Below are positions 25,034 through 32,899 of a stretch of DNA of 37,903 bases, one piece after another (position 1 is the stretch's first letter; each line of letters begins with the position of its first letter). The stretch comes from Bacilli bacterium (GTDB lineage: Bacteria; Bacillota_I; Bacilli_A; RF39; UBA660), in assembly GCA_017397745.1 (NCBI GenBank), contig JAFQIC010000042.1, positions 1 through 37,903 on the forward strand, read 5' to 3'. The translations under genes and the position numbers were made by a program. Below the pieces are notes generated by a model that was not told where the DNA came from, did no database searches, and worked only from the letters and a program-made list of their open reading frames with translations.

Positions 25034-25884
25034 AGACAGAAAAAAATATATTAATAGCATTTATTTTAAATCTTATTTTTTCAATTATTGAATTACTTGG
25101 AGGAATTTTTACAAATAGTATTTCAATATTATCAGATGCAATTCATGATATATGTGATTCTATTAGTATAGGTATTTCTTTTATATTAGAAAAAATTAGT
25201 AAAAAAAGTGTTAATGATAGATATACTTTTGGATATGTAAGATACTCTGTATTAGGAGCACTTATAACAAATCTTATTTTAATAGTTTCAAGTATATTAA
25301 TTATTTACAATGCTATAAAAAGATTTAATAATCCAGTTATAATAAATTATGATGCTATGATTATAATTTCAGTTATAGGAATTATATTAAATATGGTAGC
25401 AACTATAATAACTAAAGAAAATAATTCGTTAAATGAAAAAGCAGTTTCTTTGCATATGTTTGAAGATACACTTGGATGGATAATTGTTTTTATAGGTTCA
25501 ATTATAATTAAAATAACTCAAATAAATAATATTGATTCTATAATGTCAATAGGAGTATCTTTATTTATATTTATTCATGCGTTTAAAAATTTAAATGAAA
25601 TAGTAAAGTTGTTTTTAATTAAAACACCAAAAAATATTTCTTTAAATGAAATAAAAAAAGAACTTTTAAAAATAAAAAACATTTTGGATGTACATCATAT
25701 ACATATATGGAGTTTAGATGGAATAAGAAATTATGCAACTATGCATATAGTAACAAATAAAGAGTCTTTTAAATTAAAAAAAGAAATAAAGGAAAAACTA
25801 TTTAAATTTAATATAATTCATACAACAATAGAATTTGAAAAAGAAGATGAATTTTGTTATGAGAACTCATGTAATTTAAAATAA
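25030..25884 (+). CDS. Cation diffusion facilitator (Zn/Mn-type exporter)
   Basis: A proton-driven metal exporter in the cytoplasmic membrane. The 284 residues have six hydrophobic helices (about 7-28, 31-52, 74-93, 107-128, 146-162 and 165-185) and two metal-site motifs HxxxD: H39-D43 in helix 2 and H142-D146 in helix 5. A pair of HxxxD motifs is typical of zinc transporters. The C-terminal cytoplasmic domain has the ferredoxin-like pattern VHHIHIWSLDG. The start is TTG, backed by GAGGAGG five bases before it. No metal-responsive operator was seen. Confidence 0.93.
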   Translation: MKTEKNILIAFILNLIFSIIELLGGIFTNSISILSDAIHDICDSISIGISFILEKISKKSVNDRYTFGYVRYSVLGALITNLILIVSSILIIYNAIKRFNNPVIINYDAMIIISVIGIILNMVATIITKENNSLNEKAVSLHMFEDTLGWIIVFIGSIIIKITQINNIDSIMSIGVSLFIFIHAFKNLNEIVKLFLIKTPKNISLNEIKKELLKIKNILDVHHIHIWSLDGIRNYATMHIVTNKESFKLKKEIKEKLFKFNIIHTTIEFEKEDEFCYENSCNLK

Positions 25885-25919
25885 AAAAAGATTTTATAAA
25901 AATTATTAATTAAAATTAC

Positions 25920-25948
25920 TTGATAAATTGACTATATTAACTTATAAT
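25920..25948 (+). promoter_or_regulatory. Promoter of the secreted-protein gene
   Basis: TTGATA (25920-25925), 17 bases, TATAAT (25943-25948), 34 bases before the chosen start. It also argues against the upstream TTG (25928) as start. Confidence 0.7.
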
Positions 25949-25981
25949 ATTATAAGAAGAATAGTATTGAAAGGTAAAAAG

Positions 25982-27448
25982 ATGAATATATCAAAATATT
26001 TTAGTAAATTTGAAAAATTAGTAACTAGTAAATTTAATAAATTATCTTTAATAATAGTAAGTCTTTGTTTACTATTTAGTTTTTCATTTGCTATTTTTGT
26101 TGTAAATACAGATAATTATAAAGCAGCAGAAATGTATATTGGTAATCTTATTTATACCTTAAATATGAGAGTTATAGAGAATGGTAATGCCGTTAATGGT
26201 AATGTTGTTACTATTCCTGATGAATATACTTATACGGTTATGGTAGATATAGGTAGTTTAAATCCAGTTAGAACGAAATATAAACTACAATACGATACGG
26301 ATTGTACAGAATGTCAAATATTTATTAGTGATGTAACAGGATGGAACCCCTCAGGATCAATTAATGCATCTGGTACTGAGATAGATTCTAAAACAGTAAA
26401 AGTTATTATTATTAATACTAGTGGATCTTCTGCTGATGTGGAATTTAGAGTTACAGGTGGTTATAATTATCATGGAGTTGAAGGCGTAGCACTGGCTGAA
26501 GGATTTTCTAATGATTTTAAGTATAATTATGTTGATTCAAATTCAAATCGAACTATAACTGAATTAGTAAAAGCAGATACAGAATGTACTCCAACAGAAG
26601 ATATGCCTTGTTATTATGGCGGAGAAGAACAAAGAAATTACATTACTAATAACGAAAAAATTTATAGAATTTTAGGTGTATATTTAATTAATGGTGTTGA
26701 ATATGTAAAAATTATTCAGGAAGATAATGAATCAACTTCATCATATAGTGGATTAAATGAAGCACTACTTAATTATAATAATTCACTTCCAAATAATAAA
26801 TTAGAATATTTAACTGGAGAAGTTCAAATAATAAGTGCAAATGATTATGTACAAATAGGTGCTTATGATTCATATTTAAATGATGGGGAAGAAATGCTTA
26901 CAAATACAACTAGTGAATCAAATGTGTTTTATGTTACTACATCTGGTGAACTTAAATTAAAAGCACAAACAGAAGTTTCTAATATAAGACCTGTATTAAT
27001 ATTGAAAAGCGATGCTCGTATTAGAAATACAGGAGATGGTTCTTCAAATAATCCGTATATAATTCAAGATTCAACATCTGACATAATTGTAACTGAATTA
27101 AAAGTAGATGGTGCTCATGTTCAAGATACACCTAAATCAGGTTTATATAGTTTCAAACCAAATTGTACAAATGGAACTGCAACTTGGTCAGATAAACAAT
27201 ACTTATTAGAATTTTCAATAACTAATTCTACTATGTCTTGTGTAATAGAGTTTGAATCTAGAGATTTTAAATTAAATACTAAAGTAAATGGAGTGTCAGC
27301 ACCGATTCCAACCACAGGAAATTATAGTATGGATTATGACTGCAGTATGGGTAATATAACACTTGTATGGGATAATACTAATCATGAAATTTCAATAAGC
27401 AATATAGAATCACCAGTTTTATGTGAAGTGGAATTTACAAGTATTTAA
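25982..27448 (+). CDS. Large cell-surface protein with C-terminal repeats
   Basis: A 488-residue exported protein, anchored or cleaved at an N-terminal hydrophobic helix (about 22-42). A beta-rich region follows, then NNEKIYRILGVYLINGVEYVKI-type sequence, then VFYVTTSGELKL with NIRPVLILKSDARI and GDGSSNNPYII. The last 115 residues are two copies of a roughly 57-residue beta domain (about 370-428 and 430-488), each with a Cys pair and the pattern VxG...P..G.Y...C..G....W. The middle block resembles the product of the cassette at 29827-30072. ATG 25982 is chosen because a promoter overlaps the longer version. Function unknown; an adhesin or envelope role is likely. Confidence 0.75.
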   Translation: MNISKYFSKFEKLVTSKFNKLSLIIVSLCLLFSFSFAIFVVNTDNYKAAEMYIGNLIYTLNMRVIENGNAVNGNVVTIPDEYTYTVMVDIGSLNPVRTKYKLQYDTDCTECQIFISDVTGWNPSGSINASGTEIDSKTVKVIIINTSGSSADVEFRVTGGYNYHGVEGVALAEGFSNDFKYNYVDSNSNRTITELVKADTECTPTEDMPCYYGGEEQRNYITNNEKIYRILGVYLINGVEYVKIIQEDNESTSSYSGLNEALLNYNNSLPNNKLEYLTGEVQIISANDYVQIGAYDSYLNDGEEMLTNTTSESNVFYVTTSGELKLKAQTEVSNIRPVLILKSDARIRNTGDGSSNNPYIIQDSTSDIIVTELKVDGAHVQDTPKSGLYSFKPNCTNGTATWSDKQYLLEFSITNSTMSCVIEFESRDFKLNTKVNGVSAPIPTTGNYSMDYDCSMGNITLVWDNTNHEISISNIESPVLCEVEFTSI

Positions 27449-27472
27449 TAATAGTTATTATTAGTGTATAAT

Positions 27473-27498
27473 AAAACTGCTTTAAGCAGTTTTTTGAT
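27473..27498 (+). terminator. Terminator of the surface-protein gene
   Basis: AAAACTGCT (27473-27481), loop TTA, AGCAGTTTT (27485-27493), then Ts. It stands shortly before the ribosome site AAGGAG of the next gene. Confidence 0.88.
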
Positions 27499-27511
27499 TA
27501 AGGAGTAAAAA

Positions 27512-29356
27512 ATGGCAATAACAAAAACGGATTTTATTAATTATACAAGATGTAGAAGATATGCTGCTTTAGAAGAAATAAAAAAGGAAAAGCTATCTGC
27601 ATCTTTAACTATAGAGGAATATAGAAAACAGGAAAATGATGAAATAATAAGAGAGATATTAGGTAATATGTTTTCTGAAGAAGATGGAGAAGAAGTAGAT
27701 TTAACAATAAAACATGATAAGCAATTAGAAGCAATGATGGATTATTATAAAGAAGTGGAATTTTTAGCTGCTAAACAAGTTAAAAAAGTTTTTGGAGGCG
27801 ATACAATATTTAGTGAAGATACTTTTAGACAAGAATCTTTTGACTTTCAAAAAAATGGTATAAAATACTTGTGTTATGTTGATATTTATAATGAAGTTAA
27901 TGATGAGATAAATATTATAGAAGTAAAAGCAACAACAAGTAAAAAATTTGTTGATGATCTTTTTTATGGGGAAAGAGGAAAAGATAAATATCCACTATTT
28001 GTTTTAAAAGATGGAATATATAGAATTAATAGAGATGATATAAATGACAAAAACGAAAAAAATTTTAATGAGAAAATATTAAAATTAAAAAATAGATTCT
28101 CAAGTGCTGGTAAATACGTATTTGATTTAGCGGTGCAAAGATATATAATTGAAAATGATTTTTTAACAAGAAACATTAATAAAAAAATTAATTATTATCT
28201 AGCAGTTTTAAATTCAAAATATGTATATGATGGGTATAAAGAAAATGGTAAAAGGGTATACAACACTGATGAAAATGGTAATGATATAATTAGTATATTT
28301 GATTTAAATGAGTTAACTAAAGAAATGATACCACTCATAGATGATAATAGAAAAATGCTTGAAAAATATATTTATGAAAGTGATAATTCAAAATGTAGAG
28401 TAAGTGAAGCGTGCGAACTTAAAAAAAATACTGAATGCAAATATAAATGTATTTGTTTTAAAGATGTTCCTAAATATAATACAAGTTATAATTACCTTAA
28501 TTTTAGAAGTTTTAAAGATTTAAATAATGTATCTTATAATAAATATGATTTAATAAATGAAGGGTATTTAAAATTTGATGATATACCAAAAGAATGGCTA
28601 AATAATCCTAACCATATTATTCAAAGAGATGTTTATGATACAAATAAAGAATATGTTGATAAAGAAAAAATAAAAGCATCATTATCCTCAATTGAATATC
28701 CAATTTATCATCTTGATTTTGAAACATTTCCTTGTCCTATTCCGAGATTTAAAGGCGAAAAACCTTATACACAATCTTGTTTTGAGTTTTCATTACATAT
28801 AGAACATGAGGAAGGAGTATGTGACAAAGAAAAAGATAACTTTATTTTTTTAGCTGAAACTTTAGATGATGAAAGAGAAGAACTTGTAAAAGCACTAATA
28901 AACCATATTGATGGAAGTAAAGGAACGATGCTTGCACAAAATGTAGGATTTGAAAAATCAAGAATAAAAGAACTTGCTAATGTTTTTCCACAATACAAAG
29001 AAAAATTAATGAAAATACATGATATAGGATTTGACTTATTATATGTAATAAGAAATAATGAAAAGTTATTCTTAGATTTAGGTTTTGATAATGAAAAAGC
29101 AAAAAAAATAAATTATTATCATAAAGATCAAAGCGGCAGCTATTCAATAAAAAAGACACTTCCATTATTTACTAACTTAAAATATACTGATTTAGAAATA
29201 CAAAATGGAACTGATGCTTTAGTTGAATATTCAAGATATAATTTAATGAATGATACAGAAAGAAAATATGTTCAAGAAAATTTAAGAAAATATTGTTGCC
29301 AAGATACTTGGGCTATGGTAGAAATACTAAAAGGTTTAAGAAAACTTGTAAAATAA
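27512..29356 (+). CDS. DUF2779 protein: Cas4/RecB-like nuclease fused to DEDD exonuclease domain
   Basis: A 614-residue protein with two nuclease-like parts. Part one: C14 near the start (YTRCRRY), D124, E137-V-K139 (PD-(D/E)xK) and a later Cys cluster C295, C301, C309, C313 and C315, a layout like the iron-sulphur nucleases Cas4 and AddB. Part two (about 395-610, DUF2779): HLDFETFP with D402 and E404, AQNVGFEKSRI, and CCQDTWAMVEIL with D598, the DnaQ-like DEDD order, although the third acidic position seems to be Glu. AAGGAG precedes the ATG. No cas genes or CRISPR array are in the window. DNA repair or defence is the likely field; exact role unknown. Confidence 0.82.
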   Translation: MAITKTDFINYTRCRRYAALEEIKKEKLSASLTIEEYRKQENDEIIREILGNMFSEEDGEEVDLTIKHDKQLEAMMDYYKEVEFLAAKQVKKVFGGDTIFSEDTFRQESFDFQKNGIKYLCYVDIYNEVNDEINIIEVKATTSKKFVDDLFYGERGKDKYPLFVLKDGIYRINRDDINDKNEKNFNEKILKLKNRFSSAGKYVFDLAVQRYIIENDFLTRNINKKINYYLAVLNSKYVYDGYKENGKRVYNTDENGNDIISIFDLNELTKEMIPLIDDNRKMLEKYIYESDNSKCRVSEACELKKNTECKYKCICFKDVPKYNTSYNYLNFRSFKDLNNVSYNKYDLINEGYLKFDDIPKEWLNNPNHIIQRDVYDTNKEYVDKEKIKASLSSIEYPIYHLDFETFPCPIPRFKGEKPYTQSCFEFSLHIEHEEGVCDKEKDNFIFLAETLDDEREELVKALINHIDGSKGTMLAQNVGFEKSRIKELANVFPQYKEKLMKIHDIGFDLLYVIRNNEKLFLDLGFDNEKAKKINYYHKDQSGSYSIKKTLPLFTNLKYTDLEIQNGTDALVEYSRYNLMNDTERKYVQENLRKYCCQDTWAMVEILKGLRKLVK

Positions 29357-29379
29357 TTTGTAAAAAAATGTCAATTTTA

Positions 29380-29409
29380 TTGCTTATTAGAATAGTAATG
29401 TAGTATAGT
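29380..29409 (+). promoter_or_regulatory. rpoZ promoter
   Basis: TTGCTT (29380-29385), 18 bases, TATAGT (29404-29409), 21 bases before the rpoZ start, with AGGAGA in between. Confidence 0.6.
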
Positions 29410-29429
29410 TAAAATAGGAGAGTGATAAA

Positions 29430-29624
29430 ATGATATATCCTTCTATTGATAAATTATTAAACTTAGTAGATTCCAAGTATAAACTAGTTCATGTTGCCGC
29501 TACAAGAGGAAGACAAATGCTCGAAAATAAACATTATCAATTAAATGAAAATGAATATGTTTCGACAAAAGAAATTGGAAAAAGTTTAGAAGAATTAGAA
29601 AAGGGTTATGTAAAATTAAAATAA
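29430..29624 (+). CDS. rpoZ: RNA polymerase omega subunit
   Basis: Small RNA polymerase subunit that helps assemble and stabilise beta-prime. The 64 residues begin with MIYPSIDKLLNLVDSKYKLVHVAATRGRQ, matching the omega core (PSID.LL...DSKY.LV..AA.R.RQ), and end EIGKSLEELEKGYVKL. Length is normal. In Bacillus it sits with gmk and coaBC; here it is alone between a nuclease gene and the prepilin-like ORF. Confidence 0.93.
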   Translation: MIYPSIDKLLNLVDSKYKLVHVAATRGRQMLENKHYQLNENEYVSTKEIGKSLEELEKGYVKLK

Positions 29625-29658
29625 ATTTACGTATACTTAGCAAAGGAGAAATATATAG

Positions 29659-29817
29659 ATGACAAGTAAAAAGGGATTTATATCAATATCAATTATTTAT
29701 TCATTTTTGATTCTTTTTTTGCTAATAATGTTTTCTATATTAATTTCTTATTCAAATAGAATAAGTATGGTATCTTCTATTGTTAATGAAGCAAAAGAAG
29801 TTTTAAATGGTTTATAA
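29659..29817 (+). CDS. Tiny prepilin-like membrane protein
   Basis: A 52-residue ORF. KKGF at residues 4-7 followed by 25 hydrophobic residues (ISISIIYSFLILFLLIMFSI) looks like a type IV prepilin leader and stem with the cleavage point between G6 and F7; the usual Glu at mature position 5 is absent, as in some minor pseudopilins. AAGGAG lies about ten bases before the ATG. The frame ends in TAA, then NTAA and TAA, and the same frame opens again at 29827 into the variable cassette. It may be the stub of a longer pilin whose middle was lost. No prepilin peptidase or assembly gene is in the window. Confidence 0.6.
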   Translation: MTSKKGFISISIIYSFLILFLLIMFSILISYSNRISMVSSIVNEAKEVLNGL

Positions 29818-29826
29818 AATTAATAA

Positions 29827-30072
29827 ACAAGTATATCTTATTTTTTATCAAGTTATTATTTATACACAAACGAATACTATTGGACAATGTCGCCGTATAG
29901 CTTCGGTAGCTCGACTGCGGGTGTGTTCTATGTCTATTCTGCGGGCTACTTGTACAACAGCTATGTGTACAACGCACGCGCGGTCGTGCCTGTAGTTTCC
30001 TTAAAAGCTGAAGCCACAGTAAAAAGTGGAACAGGACTATATAATGATCCATACATTATCTTAACAGAATGA
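29827..30072 (+). pseudogene. Orphan C-terminal variable cassette (VR-like), no start codon
   Basis: An 81-codon frame in register with the prepilin-like ORF but separated from it by three stops. It reads YYWTMSPYSFGSSTAG, then VFYVYSAGYLYNSYVYNARAVVPVVSLK and finishes NDPYIILTE. Bases 29881-30000 are about 53% G+C (64 of 120), against roughly a quarter in neighbouring genes. In codons from 29896 to 29973, 17 of 26 are NNC or NNT encoding Tyr, Ser, Gly, Thr or Asn, alternating with fixed Phe, Val, Ala and Leu. This is the pattern left when AAY codons are randomised in a diversity-generating retroelement target. The only internal ATG (29887) would cut the domain. A terminator follows. Confidence 0.55.
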
Positions 30073-30075
30073 TAC

Positions 30076-30105
30076 AAGGTATTTGTAAATAAATATCTTT
30101 TTTTA
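30076..30105 (+). terminator. Terminator after the variable cassette
   Basis: AAGGTATTT (30076-30084), loop GTAAAT, AAATATCTT (30091-30099) with one G-U pair, then Ts; three bases after the cassette's stop. Confidence 0.75.
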
Positions 30106-30117
30106 TGATGAAAAAAA

Positions 30118-30126
30118 TGATATAAT
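30118..30126 (+). promoter_or_regulatory. Extended -10 promoter of miaB
   Basis: TGATATAAT fits an extended -10 element. No clear -35. The miaB start lies 23 bases downstream. Confidence 0.5.
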
Positions 30127-30148
30127 TTTTACTCGAGAAGGTGATATT

Positions 30149-31555
30149 GTGAAACTACCTAATATGCTTGAAGCTAAGAAAAGGACAACTGCTATACCAA
30201 AGTTTTTTGATTATGAGGATAATAAAAGTAAATTTGGACTTGGTAAAAAATATTTTATAAGAACATATGGTTGTCAAATGAATGAACATGATTCTGAAAA
30301 TATAAAAGGACTTTTAGAAAGTGCTGGTTTTAGTGAGTCAGAAGATTTAAATAGTAGTGATGTTGTGATAATGAATACATGTGCAATTAGAGAAAATGCT
30401 CATAATAAAGTTTTTGGATTTTTAGGACAAATGAAAAAACTTAAAGAAGTTAATCCTAACATAATTGTATGCATATGTGGATGCATGGCACAAGAAAAAT
30501 CTGTAGTAGATGAAATAATGAAAAAATATAGATGGGTTGATTTAGTATTTGGAACACATAATTTAAATGAAATGCTTTCTTATTTAGAAAAGAATATAAT
30601 AAATAAAGAAAAAATAATAGAAGTAGAAAGTATAGAAGGAAATGTTTGTGAAGGTCTTCCAGTAAAAAGAGACAGTAAAATTACTGCTTGGGTAAATATA
30701 ATTCTTGGTTGTGATAAATTTTGTACATATTGTATTGTACCTTATACTAGAGGTAAGCAAAGAAGTAGAAAAAAAGAAGATATTATCAATGAAATTATTG
30801 AATTAAAAGAAAGTGGATATAAGGAAGTAACACTTTTAGGACAAAATGTTAATGCTTATGGAAAAGATTTATATGATAACTATGACTTATCCGATCTTTT
30901 AAATGATGTCAGTAACATAGGTATAGAAAGAATAAGATTTGTTACTAGTCATCCTTGGGATTTTACTGATAGAATGATTGAAATAATAAAAACAAAAGAA
31001 AATGTAATGCCTTATGTACATCTTCCAATTCAGTCTGGAAGTAATAGGATTTTAAAATTAATGGGAAGAAGATATACTAAGGAAGAATATTTAAAATTAT
31101 TTGATAAATTATCAGATATTGAAAATATTTCTATTACTACAGATATAATAGTGGGATTTCCTGGTGAAACAGAAGAAGATTTTAATGAAACTATAGATGT
31201 TGTAAACAAATGTAAGTTTGATGGCGCATATACATTTATATTTTCTCCTAGAGAAAATACACCAGCTGCATTAATGGAAGACAATATAAGCGAAGAAGAA
31301 AAAAATAATAGGCTTCAAAGACTTAATAAAATTGTTAATAAGTATAGTAATGAAAATAATAAAAAATATATGGGTAAAATCGTTAAATGTTTAATCTTAG
31401 GTGAAAGTGAAAAAGATCCATGTAAAATAATGGGTTATACTGAAAATATGAAACTAGTTAATATTGAAGGGGATAAATCATTAATTGGTAAAATTGTAAA
31501 TGTAAAAATAACAGATGCCAAAAGTTTTAGTTTAGATGGAAAAATTGAAGAATAA
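30149..31555 (+). CDS. miaB: tRNA 2-methylthio-N6-isopentenyladenosine synthase
   Basis: Radical-SAM enzyme that adds a methylthio group to i6A37 of tRNAs reading UNN codons. In 468 residues: the N-terminal MTTase domain with cluster ligands C42, C78 and C112; the radical SAM motif C188-x3-C192-x2-C195 (GCDKFCTYCIVPYTRG); and a C-terminal TRAM domain (about 400-468). The start is GTG with GAAGGTG close upstream. In Bacillus miaB stands next to cotE; here a transporter gene lies between them. Confidence 0.96.
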   Translation: MKLPNMLEAKKRTTAIPKFFDYEDNKSKFGLGKKYFIRTYGCQMNEHDSENIKGLLESAGFSESEDLNSSDVVIMNTCAIRENAHNKVFGFLGQMKKLKEVNPNIIVCICGCMAQEKSVVDEIMKKYRWVDLVFGTHNLNEMLSYLEKNIINKEKIIEVESIEGNVCEGLPVKRDSKITAWVNIILGCDKFCTYCIVPYTRGKQRSRKKEDIINEIIELKESGYKEVTLLGQNVNAYGKDLYDNYDLSDLLNDVSNIGIERIRFVTSHPWDFTDRMIEIIKTKENVMPYVHLPIQSGSNRILKLMGRRYTKEEYLKLFDKLSDIENISITTDIIVGFPGETEEDFNETIDVVNKCKFDGAYTFIFSPRENTPAALMEDNISEEEKNNRLQRLNKIVNKYSNENNKKYMGKIVKCLILGESEKDPCKIMGYTENMKLVNIEGDKSLIGKIVNVKITDAKSFSLDGKIEE

Positions 31556-31574
31556 AAATTTTATTCTTTTTTTT
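31548..31574 (+). terminator. Terminator of miaB
   Basis: AAGAATA (31548-31554) and TATTCTT (31562-31568), with A/T pairs possible inside, followed by eight Ts. The stop codon lies in the left arm. Confidence 0.75.
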
Positions 31575-31608
31575 ATGAAAACAAATATAATTTATTAAAA
31601 GGGGGTTT

Positions 31609-32802
31609 ATGAAATATTTAAAGAATTATAAGTTTTCTATTATTTTAATAATATCAATTACATTAGGATGCTTATCAGGAGTATATTTTAAAGATTTTAG
31701 TTCGTCTATAAGTCCACTTGGTGATTTATTTTTAAACATGCTTTGTACAGTAGTTGTTCCTTTAGTATTTTTTACAATTTCTAGTAGCATAGCAAATATG
31801 AAAAGTATTAAAAAAATTAATAAAATTTTAAGAAAGATGTTTTTAATATTTATTGTAACTAGTTTAATTGCGAGTATATTTATGCTTTTAGCTATTTATA
31901 TATATAATCCTGTAGAAGGATCAAATATTAAACTAGTAGAAGGAACAAAAGAAAGTGTAAATGTATTTAGTTCAATTGTCAGTGCAATAAGTGTAAATGA
32001 TTTTAGTGAAATACTTTCTAAAAATCACATGCTTCCACTAATAATATTTACCATTTGTTTTGGACTTGCAGTTAATCTAACTGAAAAAGAAGATAAAAGA
32101 ATTTCAAGTTTTTTAAAGAAAATGTCTGATGTATTTATGAGAATAGTAAAATGGATAATGTATTATGCACCAATAGGTTTGTTTTCATATTTTGCTGTTC
32201 TAGTTTCAACATATGGTCCTGAAATAATTGGAAGTTACGCTAAAAGTTTGATTATGTATTTTATAGTATGTGTATTATATTTTCTTATATTTTATACAAT
32301 TTATGCTTTTATTTCTGATGGAAAAAATGGAGTAAAGAAATTTTATAGATATATTCTTGAACCAATTCTTGTATCTTTCGGAACACAAAGTTCACTTGCA
32401 ACGCTTCCTACTAATATGAAAGCAGCAGAAGAAATAGGGATAAGCGAAGATGTTAGAAATGTAACACTTCCTGTAGGAGCAACTATACATATGGAAGGTT
32501 CTTCGATGGCAGCTATTTTAAAAATATTTTTCTTATTATCTATTTTTGGAACAGGCTTTGATAGTTTTGGTTCAATAATTATAGCTTTAACAGTTGCTGT
32601 TTTAAGTGGCGTAGTTATGTCAGGAATACCAGGTGGTGGACTTCTTGGAGAAATGCTTATTATAAGTTTATATAATTTTCCTATAACTGCTTTTCCAATA
32701 ATTGCGACTATTGGATGGATTGTTGATCCACCAGCAACTTCGATAAATGTTTGTGGAGATACTGCGAGTGCTATGCTTATAGATAAATATATCAAATCAT
32801 AA
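31609..32802 (+). CDS. Dicarboxylate/amino acid:cation symporter (DAACS family)
   Basis: Sodium- or proton-coupled importer of glutamate/aspartate, dicarboxylates or neutral amino acids (GltP/SstT group). The 397-residue membrane protein has about eight helices and two re-entrant hairpins. Family marks: the HP1 serine-rich tip FGTQSSLATLP, helix-7 motif GATIHMEGSS (usually NMDG), HP2 GIPGGG, and helix-8 IVDPPATSINVCGDTASAM. In that last motif the Arg that often binds the substrate's side-chain carboxylate is absent (DPPATSIN), which leans towards a neutral substrate. GGGGG precedes the ATG. Confidence 0.93.
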   Translation: MKYLKNYKFSIILIISITLGCLSGVYFKDFSSSISPLGDLFLNMLCTVVVPLVFFTISSSIANMKSIKKINKILRKMFLIFIVTSLIASIFMLLAIYIYNPVEGSNIKLVEGTKESVNVFSSIVSAISVNDFSEILSKNHMLPLIIFTICFGLAVNLTEKEDKRISSFLKKMSDVFMRIVKWIMYYAPIGLFSYFAVLVSTYGPEIIGSYAKSLIMYFIVCVLYFLIFYTIYAFISDGKNGVKKFYRYILEPILVSFGTQSSLATLPTNMKAAEEIGISEDVRNVTLPVGATIHMEGSSMAAILKIFFLLSIFGTGFDSFGSIIIALTVAVLSGVVMSGIPGGGLLGEMLIISLYNFPITAFPIIATIGWIVDPPATSINVCGDTASAMLIDKYIKS

Positions 32803-32809
32803 AAATATA

Positions 32810-32841
32810 AAAACTAGTTCAATAAAATGGATTAGTTTTTT
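32810..32841 (+). terminator. Terminator of the symporter gene
   Basis: AAAACTAGTTC (32810-32820) and GGATTAGTTTT (32829-32839), 11 pairs including two G-U, with an A/T loop and Ts after it. Confidence 0.75.
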
Positions 32842-32852
32842 AATGTTTAGTA

Positions 32853-32880
32853 ACTTTTATATAGGCTATAGCATAAAATA
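32853..32880 (+). promoter_or_regulatory. Sigma-K/sigma-E-like promoter of cotE
   Basis: AC (32853-32854), 17 bases, CATAAAATA (32872-32880) fits the sigma-K consensus. CATAAAAT also matches the sigma-E -10 (CATACAAT) at seven of eight bases, with TAACTTT 14 bases before. In Bacillus cotE is read from both sigma factors. The leader would be short, with AGGAGG starting at about 32887. Confidence 0.45.
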
Positions 32881-32899
32881 AAAAAGAGGAGGAGACTAA

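Noticed and set aside
29783-30052. 89-codon minus-strand frame across the variable cassette
   Set aside because: It is open only because the cassette is G+C-rich; no ribosome site, odd Cys/Arg-rich product, and the plus frame ends in the NDPYI pattern shared with the surface protein.
29887-30072. Cassette as an independent 61-residue gene from ATG 29887
   Set aside because: The ATG lies inside WTMSPY, the frame continues upstream with sensible residues, and no ribosome site precedes it. It is better read as a domain fragment.
32803-32899. Riboswitch ahead of cotE
   Set aside because: The gap is filled by a terminator and promoter; too short for a known aptamer.
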